From positions 270,680-334,679 of the forward strand of contig MKUP01000011.1 in NCBI GenBank assembly GCA_001898625.1: a DNA stretch of 64,000 bases, read 5' to 3'. The DNA comes from Burkholderiales bacterium 67-32. Lineage in GTDB: Bacteria > Pseudomonadota > Gammaproteobacteria > Burkholderiales > Burkholderiaceae_B. The translations under genes and the position numbers were made by a program. Shown here in pieces: positions 34,755-42,813 of the stretch (positions are counted from its first letter, which is position 1; the number at the start of each line of letters is the position of its first letter). The notes beneath the pieces are model-generated. The model was given only the letters and a program-made list of their open reading frames with translations, did not search any database and was not told where the DNA came from.

Positions 34755-36844
34755 CAATGGGCTTCCTTGCCCGGTTCGCCGGGCGTGAGATCGATGTGCA
34801 GGCTGCCGTCCGCGCCGACGCGGGTCGACGAGCCGGGCGGAATGACCGTGGTGGTGTCCATCTGCTCGACGATGGCCGGCCCGTCCAGGCAGGCGCCGGC
34901 CAGCAGGCCGTCCCGCTGCAGCACCGGCGTGTCGACGAAGCCGGTCGCGGCGAACCACACGCGGCGCGTGGGCGCGCCGGCCACGGGGTCGGTCCGCGCG
35001 TCCTGCCGGGCAATGGCGGCGGCCTCCAGGCGCTCGCGGGCGATGACGACCGACACCCGCAGGTTGACGACCTCCACGCCCTGGGCGCGCATGTCGTAGC
35101 CATACAGGTCGGCATGCCGGACATGGTAGGCATCGACCGCGCGGGCCAGCGCCGCCGCGTCGAGCTCGCCCGCGGCGATGTCCAGGATCAGTTCCGCATT
35201 CTGGCCCAGATAGCGCAGGTCGAGCTGCCAGTGGCGCGACACGCCGGGGGCAGTGCGATCGGCGCCTTCGGCGGCGAGCCAATCGTCGGCGCGGCGCGCC
35301 AGTTCACTCAGGCCGGCGTTCAGGGACGGCAGCCGGTCCGGCGCGGCGGGCACCAGGCGGGTCAGGGAAAAATCGCCCTGCCGGTCCGACTGCAGCAGGC
35401 CCTGCGCCGACATGAGCCCGGGGCGCGGCGGAACGATGACGTGTCGCATGCCCGCCATCGCCGCGACGTCGGCCGCATGCAAGGGCCCGGCCCCGCCGAA
35501 GGCGACCAGCGCGTAGTCGCGCGGATCCTCGCCCTGCTCGACGGAAATCACGCGCACCGCGCCCGTCATGTTGGCGTTGGCGATCTCCAGTATGCCGATC
35601 GCGACTTCCTCCGCGCCACGGCCCATGGCGGTGGCCACCTCGTCGCGGATGGCCTGTGCCGCCAGTTCCGGATGCATGGACATGCGCCCGCCCAGCAGCG
35701 CGACCGGGCTCAGCCGGCCCAGCAGCACGTTGGCGTCGGTGACCGTCGGCTTGGTGCCGCCGCGTCCATATGAGGCCGGGCCGGGATAGGCGCTGGCGCT
35801 CTTGGGACCGACCTTGAGCAGCCCGCCCGCGTCCAGCCAGGCCAGGCTGCCGCCGCCCGCGCCGATGGTGTGGATGTCCAGGGTGCGGGTGCGCACGGGG
35901 AAGCCCCCCATGTCGCGCTCGCTCTTCATGGCCGGCCGGCCGTCGCGGATCAGGCAGACGTCGGTGCTCGTGCCCCCCATGTCGAAGGTGATGAGGTTGC
36001 GCACGCCGCAGGCCTCGCCCAGCGCCGCCGTGCTGACGACCCCGCCCGCTGGGCCCGAGAAGAAGGTGTTGATGGGACGCTGCCGCACGGTCTGCGTGGT
36101 GACCGCGCCGCCGTTGGACTGCATGACGTGGGGCGCCGAACGCACGCCCAGGTCGCGCACGCCCATCTCGAAGCGTTGCAGGTAGTCGTCCATCACCGGC
36201 ATCAGGCTCGCGTTGACGACGGTGGTGATGAAACGTTCGTACTCGCGGAACTCGGGCAGCACTTCGGACGAGACGCTGACATAGGCCTCGGGCCAATGCT
36301 GCGCGACCAGTTGGCGCGCGCGCTGCTCGTGCGCCGCGTTCTGGTAGGCATGCAGGAAGCAGATGGCGACCGTCTTCACGCCGCGGCCGCGCAGCGTGTC
36401 CAGCGCGCGCAGCACGTCCTCGTCGCGCAGCGGCGTGACGACCTCGCCCCCGGCGGCGATGCGCTCCGCGACTTCGGCGCGGCAGTCGTCGGGCACCGGC
36501 GGCATGGGCTTGGGCACGTCCAGGTTGAAATAGTGGGGGCGGCGCTGGCGCGCGAGGCTCAGCACGTCGCCGAACCCCTGCGTGGTGATCAGCCCCGTCC
36601 GCGCCCACTGTCCTTCCAGCACCGCATTGGTCGCCAGCGTGGTGCCCAGCACCAGGAACCCGACCTGCGCGGGATCGACCGCCGCCAGGCTCATGATCTC
36701 GGCGATGCCGTTCAATATCCCCTGCGCGGGGTCCGCCGTCAGCGTGGGCACCTTGTGGTAGTGCCAGCGGCCGCCGCGCGTATCGCCCAACACCAGGTCG
36801 GTGAATGTACCGCCCGTGTCGATGCCTATCCAGTATTCGCTCAT
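34754..36844 (-). CDS. hyuA: Hydantoinase A / oxoprolinase family protein
   Basis: A 696-residue HyuA-type protein with the ATP-binding actin-like fold: WIGIDTGGTFTDLVLGD at the N-terminus, FDMGGTSTDVCLIRDG in the middle and IGAGGGSLAWLD following. It works with HyuB. The pair could be a 5-oxoprolinase, N-methylhydantoinase or carboxylase; no third subunit of acetone/acetophenone carboxylase is adjacent, which favours the hydrolase side. It starts a four-gene operon (hyuA, hyuB, Bug receptor, LysR) and diverges from another LysR gene. Confidence 0.94.
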   Translation of the reverse strand: MSEYWIGIDTGGTFTDLVLGDTRGGRWHYHKVPTLTADPAQGILNGIAEIMSLAAVDPAQVGFLVLGTTLATNAVLEGQWARTGLITTQGFGDVLSLARQRRPHYFNLDVPKPMPPVPDDCRAEVAERIAAGGEVVTPLRDEDVLRALDTLRGRGVKTVAICFLHAYQNAAHEQRARQLVAQHWPEAYVSVSSEVLPEFREYERFITTVVNASLMPVMDDYLQRFEMGVRDLGVRSAPHVMQSNGGAVTTQTVRQRPINTFFSGPAGGVVSTAALGEACGVRNLITFDMGGTSTDVCLIRDGRPAMKSERDMGGFPVRTRTLDIHTIGAGGGSLAWLDAGGLLKVGPKSASAYPGPASYGRGGTKPTVTDANVLLGRLSPVALLGGRMSMHPELAAQAIRDEVATAMGRGAEEVAIGILEIANANMTGAVRVISVEQGEDPRDYALVAFGGAGPLHAADVAAMAGMRHVIVPPRPGLMSAQGLLQSDRQGDFSLTRLVPAAPDRLPSLNAGLSELARRADDWLAAEGADRTAPGVSRHWQLDLRYLGQNAELILDIAAGELDAAALARAVDAYHVRHADLYGYDMRAQGVEVVNLRVSVVIARERLEAAAIARQDARTDPVAGAPTRRVWFAATGFVDTPVLQRDGLLAGACLDGPAIVEQMDTTTVIPPGSSTRVGADGSLHIDLTPGEPGKEAH

Positions 36845-36948
36845 TCCTTCCTCGGCAAGGACCGCGGATCGGTCCTGTCGGCAGGACTATGAGCTTGGTA
36901 GACTGTTACGACAATTGGATATTTATTTACCATTCATAGGCGCTACGT

Positions 36949-37878
36949 ATGAATTTCAAGCTGCGGCAACTCGAAGGTTTCGTGGCCGCCGCGGAAACCG
37001 GCGCGTTCAGCAAGGCCGCCGACCGGCTGGCCATGACCCAGCCCGCGTTCTCGCAGCTCATACGCGAACTGGAAGCCATGGTGGGCGTGCGCCTGTTCGA
37101 GCGCACCACCCGCCGCATGGAACTGACCGAAGGCGGACGCCTGCTGCTGGCGCAGGTCAAGCGCCCGCTGGACGACCTGCAGCACGCCTATGCCAACCTG
37201 CGCGAACTGGCCGGCGGCGAAAGCGGAACCGTGACCTTCGCCGTCCTGCCCTCGTCGGCATTCGGCCTGGGCACCCGCGCGATCGCCCAGTTGCGCGAGC
37301 GCTTTCCCAAGGTCCAGGTGCGCCAGATCGAGGACCAGAACGACCTCCTGATCGACAAGGTGCTCCAGCGCGAAGTGGAGTTCGGCCTGGGCATGTACTC
37401 GCACGAAATCCCGGCGCTGCGGTTCGACTTCATGTTCACCGACGAACTGGTCGCCATCCTGCCCGCCGGCCATGCCCGCGCACGCGCGCGCCAGATCGGC
37501 TGGCCCGAGCTGGCCGCGATGCCGCTGGTGCTGCTGCCCGCGCCCTCCAGCGTCAGGCGGCTGGTCGACGCGGGGCTGGCGCAGGCCGGCAGCCATCGCG
37601 CGCCGGCCTTCGAAGTCGTCAACATGGTCACCGCGCTGAGCATGGTGCGCGAAGGCCTGGGCGTGACGGTGCTGCCCCGCGTCGGCCTGGAAGCCATGAA
37701 CCTGACCGGCCTGGTGCACCGGCGCATCGGCCTGCCCCGACCGCAGCGGCGGATGGGCATCCTGCGCCGGATCGACCGGCCCCTGTCGGCCGCCGCCGAA
37801 ACCCTGATCGGTTTCCTGCACGGGCAGGCCGGGCAGGTCGCCCCCGCCGCCGCACGGGGTTCACGCGGTATGTCCTGA
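36949..37878 (+). CDS. LysR-family regulator
   Basis: A 309-residue LysR protein (helix-turn-helix at residues 1-60: LRQLEGFVAAAETGAFSKAA, MTQPAFSQLIRELEAMVG). The effector domain ends near residue 295. It is divergent from hyuA across 104 bases that include an AT-rich block (36912-36935), and is followed by a class V aminotransferase and a threonine aldolase on its own strand. It may control either side. The hyu operon therefore has two candidate LysR regulators, one at each end. Confidence 0.92.
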   Translation: MNFKLRQLEGFVAAAETGAFSKAADRLAMTQPAFSQLIRELEAMVGVRLFERTTRRMELTEGGRLLLAQVKRPLDDLQHAYANLRELAGGESGTVTFAVLPSSAFGLGTRAIAQLRERFPKVQVRQIEDQNDLLIDKVLQREVEFGLGMYSHEIPALRFDFMFTDELVAILPAGHARARARQIGWPELAAMPLVLLPAPSSVRRLVDAGLAQAGSHRAPAFEVVNMVTALSMVREGLGVTVLPRVGLEAMNLTGLVHRRIGLPRPQRRMGILRRIDRPLSAAAETLIGFLHGQAGQVAPAAARGSRGMS

Positions 37879-37967
37879 GGTCATAGCTCGCGCACCGAAA
37901 AATCGATAGGCGCGCAAAGTCGCGCTGACTATGCTGCCGGACATTCCCGCATTTTCCCGAGCCAGCC

Positions 37968-39155
37968 ATGACGACCGATACCGACACTTCGCCCTTTGCC
38001 GCCTTGCGCGCCCGTTTCCCCGGCATCGCCCAGCGCGCCCACCTGGACGTGGCCAGCCGCAGCCTGATTCCCGCCAGCAGCCTGGAGATCGCCCAGGCCC
38101 ACCTGCAAGAGCGCGTGAACGGCGTCATCGACAAGGACCGCTACTTCGGCCTGGTCGAGACGGTGCGCCAGTCCTTCGCGCGCCTGGTCAATGCCGATCC
38201 GATCGAGATCGCCATGACCAAGAACGTGTCCGAGGGCCTGAACATCGTCGCGGCATCCATCGACTGGCGGCCAGGAGACGAAGTCATCCTGTGCTCCGAC
38301 ATCGAACACCCGAACAACCTCTACACCTGGCGCAACCAGGAGCGGCTGGGCGTGGTGGTGCGCGACCTGCCCTCGCCCGACGGACTGTTCCCGCTGGAGG
38401 CGGTGCTCGAGCGGCTGGGCGAAGGCTCGCGCGTGCGCGTCGTGACGGTGTCCGCCACCTCGTTCAAGCCGGGACTGCGCACCGACCTGCATACGCTCGG
38501 CCGTGCCTGCCGCGCCGCCGGCGTGCACCTGGTGGTGGATGCGGCGCAGGCGGCCGGCATCACGCACCTGGATGTCGAGGCCATGGGGATCGACGCGCTG
38601 GCGGCCAGCACGCAGAAGGGACTGTGTTCGCTGTACGGCATGGGGCTGCTGTATGTGCGCCGCGCCTTTGCCGAATCGATGACGCCGCGCTACCTGGCGC
38701 GCTTCGGCGTCACCATCGCCGCCACCCACGAAGCCGATTACGACAAGGGCCCCATCCACTACAAGGCGGGGGCGCAGCGTTTCGACGTGGGCAACTACAA
38801 CTTCCTGGCGTCGGCGCTGGTGGCGGACACCTTGTCCCTGCTGCTCGCGTGCGGCACCCCGGCCATCGACCGGCACGTCACGGCCCTGGCCACCTCGCTC
38901 GCCGACGGCCTGGCCGAGCGCGGCTGCGGCGTGGTCCGGCCCACGGGCGCCATCATGGCCAACATGGTGTGCCTGCGCATCCCCGGCGGCGGTTCCGCGC
39001 CGGCCGAACTGCAACGCCACCTCCAGGAGCACCGGGTACAGGCGGCCGTCCGGCGCGATCTGCTGCGCTTCTCCATCCATGCCTACAACGACCGGTCGGA
39101 CATCGACCGCGCCGTGGCCGTGACCGCGCAATGGCATGAACGCCAACGCGCCTGA
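37968..39155 (+). CDS. Class V aminotransferase / PLP enzyme
   Basis: A 395-residue fold-type I PLP enzyme of the class V (NifS/isopenicillin epimerase-like) group. Asp191 and Gln194 (VVDAAQAAG) hold the pyridine ring and Lys217 (STQKGLCS) is the Schiff-base lysine. A cysteine follows that lysine (Cys220), but there is no NifS-type cysteine loop, so cysteine desulfurase is less likely than an aminotransferase, epimerase or lyase. It overlaps the next gene by 20 bases. Confidence 0.85.
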   Translation: MTTDTDTSPFAALRARFPGIAQRAHLDVASRSLIPASSLEIAQAHLQERVNGVIDKDRYFGLVETVRQSFARLVNADPIEIAMTKNVSEGLNIVAASIDWRPGDEVILCSDIEHPNNLYTWRNQERLGVVVRDLPSPDGLFPLEAVLERLGEGSRVRVVTVSATSFKPGLRTDLHTLGRACRAAGVHLVVDAAQAAGITHLDVEAMGIDALAASTQKGLCSLYGMGLLYVRRAFAESMTPRYLARFGVTIAATHEADYDKGPIHYKAGAQRFDVGNYNFLASALVADTLSLLLACGTPAIDRHVTALATSLADGLAERGCGVVRPTGAIMANMVCLRIPGGGSAPAELQRHLQEHRVQAAVRRDLLRFSIHAYNDRSDIDRAVAVTAQWHERQRA

Positions 39156-40221
39156 CCGCCTTCCAGCCGAAAAGGCCGAGCGCCGCATCGACCTGCGCAG
39201 CGATACCGTCACGCAGCCCACCGACGCGATGCGCGAGGCGATGCGCGCGGCCGTCGTCGGCGACGACGGACTGGACGGCGACCCGACCGTGCGCGAACTG
39301 GAGGCGGCGGGCGCCACGGCCATGGGCAAGGAAGACGCCCTGTTCGTGGCCAGCGGCACCATGGGCAATCTGGTCGCGGCCCTGGTGCACGCGAACCGGG
39401 GCGGCGAGGCGCTGGTCGACGAACACGCGCACGTGGCCCGCTCCGAGGGGGGCGGCATCTCGCGCCTGGCCGGCCTGATGTGCACGGCGGTCCGATCGCA
39501 TGACGGCATGATGGACCTCGACGCGCTGGCGGCCTCGATGCGCGGCAGCTATTCCCGCCACGGCGCGCCCACGGCGATGGTGGTGGTCGAAACGAGCCAC
39601 AACCACGCGGGCGGCCGCGCCCTGCCCCTGCCCTACCTCGCCGCCGTGGGCGAACGCGCGCGGGCGGCCGGCGCGGCCGTCCATGTCGACGGCGCGCGGA
39701 TCTTCAATGCCGCGCTGGCGCAGGACGTCCCGCCCTCAGCCATCGCCGCGTTCGGCGATACGGTGACGTTCTGTCTGTCCAAGGGCCTGAGCGCGCCCAT
39801 GGGTTCGATCCTGGCGGGTTCCCGCGACTTCGTCGTCCGCGCGCGCAGCTATCGCCGCATGGTCGGCGGCGGCCTGCGCCAGGCCGGCTGCGTGGCCGCC
39901 GCCGGCCTGGTCGCCCTGCGCGACATGGCCGGACGGCTGGCCGACGATCACCGGCGGGCCCGAGCCTTGTGGACCCACCTGCGGGACCAAGAGCCGGCGC
40001 TGATCGGCAACGCGCCAGACACGAACATCGTGCTGGTCCACCTGGGCGCATCCGGGCCCGGCGGCGCCACGGCCTGCGCCGCGCGGCTGGCCTCCCGCGG
40101 CCTACTCGTTCGTCCGCGCGATGCCGATACCCTGCGCCTCGTGATCCACCGGCACATCGACGACGATGCGATCCGGATCGCCGCGGCGGAAATCGTGCGC
40201 GCGGCCGGGATGGGACGCTAG
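39136..40221 (+). CDS. Low-specificity threonine aldolase-like PLP enzyme
   Basis: A 361-residue member of the beta-eliminating lyase/threonine aldolase family, which splits L-threonine or beta-hydroxy amino acids to glycine and an aldehyde. IDLRSDTVTQPT (18-29) is the family opening, Asp185 (VHVDGARIFNA) binds the cofactor and Lys216 (CLSKGLSAPMGS) is the Schiff-base lysine. It starts inside the preceding aminotransferase gene (20-base overlap), so the two act together. Its stop codon shares the tetranucleotide CTAG with the stop of the convergent LysR gene. Confidence 0.9.
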   Translation: MNANAPDRLPAEKAERRIDLRSDTVTQPTDAMREAMRAAVVGDDGLDGDPTVRELEAAGATAMGKEDALFVASGTMGNLVAALVHANRGGEALVDEHAHVARSEGGGISRLAGLMCTAVRSHDGMMDLDALAASMRGSYSRHGAPTAMVVVETSHNHAGGRALPLPYLAAVGERARAAGAAVHVDGARIFNAALAQDVPPSAIAAFGDTVTFCLSKGLSAPMGSILAGSRDFVVRARSYRRMVGGGLRQAGCVAAAGLVALRDMAGRLADDHRRARALWTHLRDQEPALIGNAPDTNIVLVHLGASGPGGATACAARLASRGLLVRPRDADTLRLVIHRHIDDDAIRIAAAEIVRAAGMGR

Positions 40222-41180
40222 GCGCGTGTGGCTTCGCGGCGCCGCGGCGGCCCCTGCTGGGGCTCGTCCAGCGCCGGCAAATCCGCCGCCGTGGCCCGCA
40301 ACAACCCCCGCAGCCACGAAATGGCCGGATCCCGCTCCTGATACTTATGCCATTGCAGGTTCTCCGCAAAGCGGGGAATCGCAATCGGACAAGGCACCAC
40401 CCGCAGCGCAAAGCGCGCCGCCATGTGGCGCGCCAGGCGGGTCGGCAGGGTCGCGATGCGCGGCGTGCCCACCAACAGCTCCGGCACCAGGGTGAAGTTG
40501 GGGGCGATCACGTCCTGCCGGCGCTGGCGCCGGCCGCGCGACAGCATCTTCGCGTCATAGGTAATGCGCCGCCCGCCGCCCCACTCGACGCCCACGTGCG
40601 CCGCATCGAAATAGGCCTCGCTCGACAACTCGAACGCGGAGTCGAAATGCGCCTCGCACACCAGGCAGGAGAACGTGTCCTCGAACAGCGGTTCGGCCGG
40701 ATGTCCCGCCACCACCGCGAACTCCGGCGCGATCAGCAGTTCGATTCCGCCGCTGTCCAGGTGCTCGGGCGTCTGGGGGCTGATCGCCCGCAAGTCGAAC
40801 TGCATCAGCGGTGCCAGCCTGGCCGCGCGCCGCACCACTTCGGCCAGCAGCACCGTGATGACGTAGTCCGACGATTCGATCGTGAAGCGGCGCGTGGCCG
40901 TGGCCGGATCGAAGGTGGGCCGGGCGCGCGTCACGGTCTGGATCTGCAGCAGCACGTCGCGCACCGGCTTGACCAGTTGCTCGGCCAGCGGGGTCGGCAC
41001 CAGGGTCTTGCCCACCGGCACCAGCAGTTCGTCGTCGAAATACTCGCGCAGCCGCCCCAGCGCCAGGCTGGTCGCGGGCTGGCTCAGGAAGATGCGCTCG
41101 GCGGCGCGGCTCACGCTGCGGGTGGCCAGCAGGGCGTCGAGCACCACCAGCAGGTTCAGGTCCAGCTTGTTGAAGCGCAT
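40218..41180 (-). CDS. LysR-family regulator of the aromatic catabolic operon (NodD/NahR-like)
   Basis: A 320-residue LysR protein of the NodD/NahR/LinR-like branch, which often responds to aromatic ligands. The N-terminus MRFNKLDLNLLVVLDALLAT and SRAAERIFLSQPATSLALGR form the DNA-binding domain. The ATG at 41180 is the standard start for this branch; an ATG at 41198 lacks support. It diverges from the six-gene operon at 41305-47969, with an AT-rich intergenic region holding the palindrome CAAATGATTTG, making it the likely activator. Confidence 0.93.
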   Translation of the reverse strand: MRFNKLDLNLLVVLDALLATRSVSRAAERIFLSQPATSLALGRLREYFDDELLVPVGKTLVPTPLAEQLVKPVRDVLLQIQTVTRARPTFDPATATRRFTIESSDYVITVLLAEVVRRAARLAPLMQFDLRAISPQTPEHLDSGGIELLIAPEFAVVAGHPAEPLFEDTFSCLVCEAHFDSAFELSSEAYFDAAHVGVEWGGGRRITYDAKMLSRGRRQRRQDVIAPNFTLVPELLVGTPRIATLPTRLARHMAARFALRVVPCPIAIPRFAENLQWHKYQERDPAISWLRGLLRATAADLPALDEPQQGPPRRREATRA

Positions 41181-41199
41181 GGCGCATCCATTTACCAAA

Positions 41200-41210
41200 C
41201 AAATGATTTG
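41200..41210. promoter_or_regulatory. Palindrome CAAATGATTTG in the LysR/operon intergenic region
   Basis: A perfect 5-bp inverted repeat around one base, inside an AT-rich block (41190-41230) of otherwise GC-rich DNA, between the divergent LysR gene and the flavin monooxygenase gene. It has the position and symmetry of a LysR-binding site. No further copy was found nearby, so this is a candidate only. Confidence 0.45.
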
Positions 41211-41304
41211 AATTTAAACAATTAACTTTACGTCTGTCGATGGGCTCGCCACCATGCGAGGCATGCGGTGCGAAACCGCCATGACGAAAAGCAGGGGACA
41301 GACA

Positions 41305-42813
41305 ATGCAGTGGGATGTGATCGTGGTCGGTGGCGGCCCGTCGGGCCTGACCGTGGCCGCCGAACTGGCCGGTTCGGGAGCGAAGACGCTGGTCCTGGAG
41401 CGGCGCACCGAGGGCGTGCAGTCGCGCGCCGGCACCCTGCTGCCGCGCGTGCTGGAACTGTTCGACGCGCGCGGCATCGCCGACCGCTTCATCCGGCGCA
41501 CCTGCGACATCAGCCCCTACCCGTTCCGCCCCTCGCACATCTGGGCGGGCTTCCACCCCATCGAATGGCATTACCTGGAAACCCGCTACGGCTTCACGCT
41601 GGGCCTGCCGCAGAACCTGACCGAGGAAATCCTCTGGACCTGGGCCGAGGAAAGCGGCGCCGAGATACGGCGCGGTGTCGAAGCCCGGGCCGTGCGGCAG
41701 TCGGCGGACGGGGTCGAGGTGGACGTCAGCGACGCAGGCGGCGCCACCACGACCCTGCGTGCCCGCTATCTGGTCGGCGCCGACGGCGGCCGCAGCGTCG
41801 TGCGCGGGCAGGCCGGCCTGCCCTTCGACGGCCACAGCGGCTCGTTCCGCGGCATCGTGATCGACGCCGAACTGGACGCCCCCTGGCCCGGCGGCCGCGT
41901 CAACGTCGACAACGAGATGGGCTGGGTGCGCGGCTACGCCTTCGGCGACGGCATCACCCGCTTCAACATCGTGCACCGCGACCGGCGGCATGCGGCCAAG
42001 GACGAACCGGTCACGCTGGAAGAAGCCCTGCAATGCATCCGCGACGTGCACGGCACCGACTACGGCATCCGCGGCTACCGCTGGGCCTCGCGCTTCGACG
42101 ACCAGATGCGCGCCGTGCCCACGCTGCGCGGCGGCCGCGTCTTCCTGGTGGGCGAGTCGGCGCGCATCCACTACCCGGCCAGCGGCGTGGGCATGAACTT
42201 CTGCCTGCAGGACGCCTTCAACCTGGGATGGAAACTGGCCCACGTGGTGCAGGGCCACAGCGACGCCGCCATCCTCGACAGCTATGACGAGGAACGCCTG
42301 CCGGTCATGCGCGACCTGCTCGACAGCGTCGCGGCCCAGTGTTCGCTGCAATTCAATTTCGACCCCGCAGGCGTCGCGTTGAAGCGGCGCATGCAGCGCG
42401 AGTACATTCCGCTGCCCGACGTGCAGCGCAAGCTGGTGCGCGAGCTGTGCGGCCTGACCCGGCCCTATCCCGCGCCACCGGGCAGCCACCCGCTGGCCGG
42501 GCAGCACGCGCCGGACATCGACCTGATCGGCCTGGACGGCCAATCGGTGCGCCTGGCCGAGCTGCTGCGCGAACGGCGCTTCGTGCTGCTGGACCTGGAA
42601 GGCTACAGCAGCCAGTACGCCGGCCTGTCGCTGGACGGCCTGCCCGTGCGCTGCGTACAGGCGCGCCTGGGCCGCGCGCCCGCCGCGCTGGCCAACGTCA
42701 AGGGAATGCTGGTGCGGCCGGACGGCTACATCGCCTGGGCCGGCACCTCCGTGCAACAGGCCGGCGAGGTGCGCGCCGAGCTGGCCCGCTGGCTGCTCGG
42801 GGCCCGGGCATGA
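41305..42813 (+). CDS. FAD-dependent aromatic hydroxylase (monooxygenase)
   Basis: A 502-residue flavoprotein monooxygenase of the PheA/TfdB-MhpA group, which hydroxylates aromatic rings using NAD(P)H and O2. The FAD site is WDVIVVGGGPSGLTVAAELA at the start, the DG motif is VGADGGRSVVRG (about 155-166), and the second FAD motif reads VFLVGESARIHYPASGVGMN, where most relatives have GDAAH. A thioredoxin-like C-terminal domain follows (residues about 400-500). The ATG at 41305 has AGGGGA upstream. Its stop overlaps the next start (ATGA). Confidence 0.9.
   Translation: MQWDVIVVGGGPSGLTVAAELAGSGAKTLVLERRTEGVQSRAGTLLPRVLELFDARGIADRFIRRTCDISPYPFRPSHIWAGFHPIEWHYLETRYGFTLGLPQNLTEEILWTWAEESGAEIRRGVEARAVRQSADGVEVDVSDAGGATTTLRARYLVGADGGRSVVRGQAGLPFDGHSGSFRGIVIDAELDAPWPGGRVNVDNEMGWVRGYAFGDGITRFNIVHRDRRHAAKDEPVTLEEALQCIRDVHGTDYGIRGYRWASRFDDQMRAVPTLRGGRVFLVGESARIHYPASGVGMNFCLQDAFNLGWKLAHVVQGHSDAAILDSYDEERLPVMRDLLDSVAAQCSLQFNFDPAGVALKRRMQREYIPLPDVQRKLVRELCGLTRPYPAPPGSHPLAGQHAPDIDLIGLDGQSVRLAELLRERRFVLLDLEGYSSQYAGLSLDGLPVRCVQARLGRAPAALANVKGMLVRPDGYIAWAGTSVQQAGEVRAELARWLLGARA

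Noticed and set aside
37968-39155. Calling the class V PLP enzyme a cysteine desulfurase
   Set aside because: No conserved catalytic cysteine loop, and no iron-sulfur cluster genes nearby.
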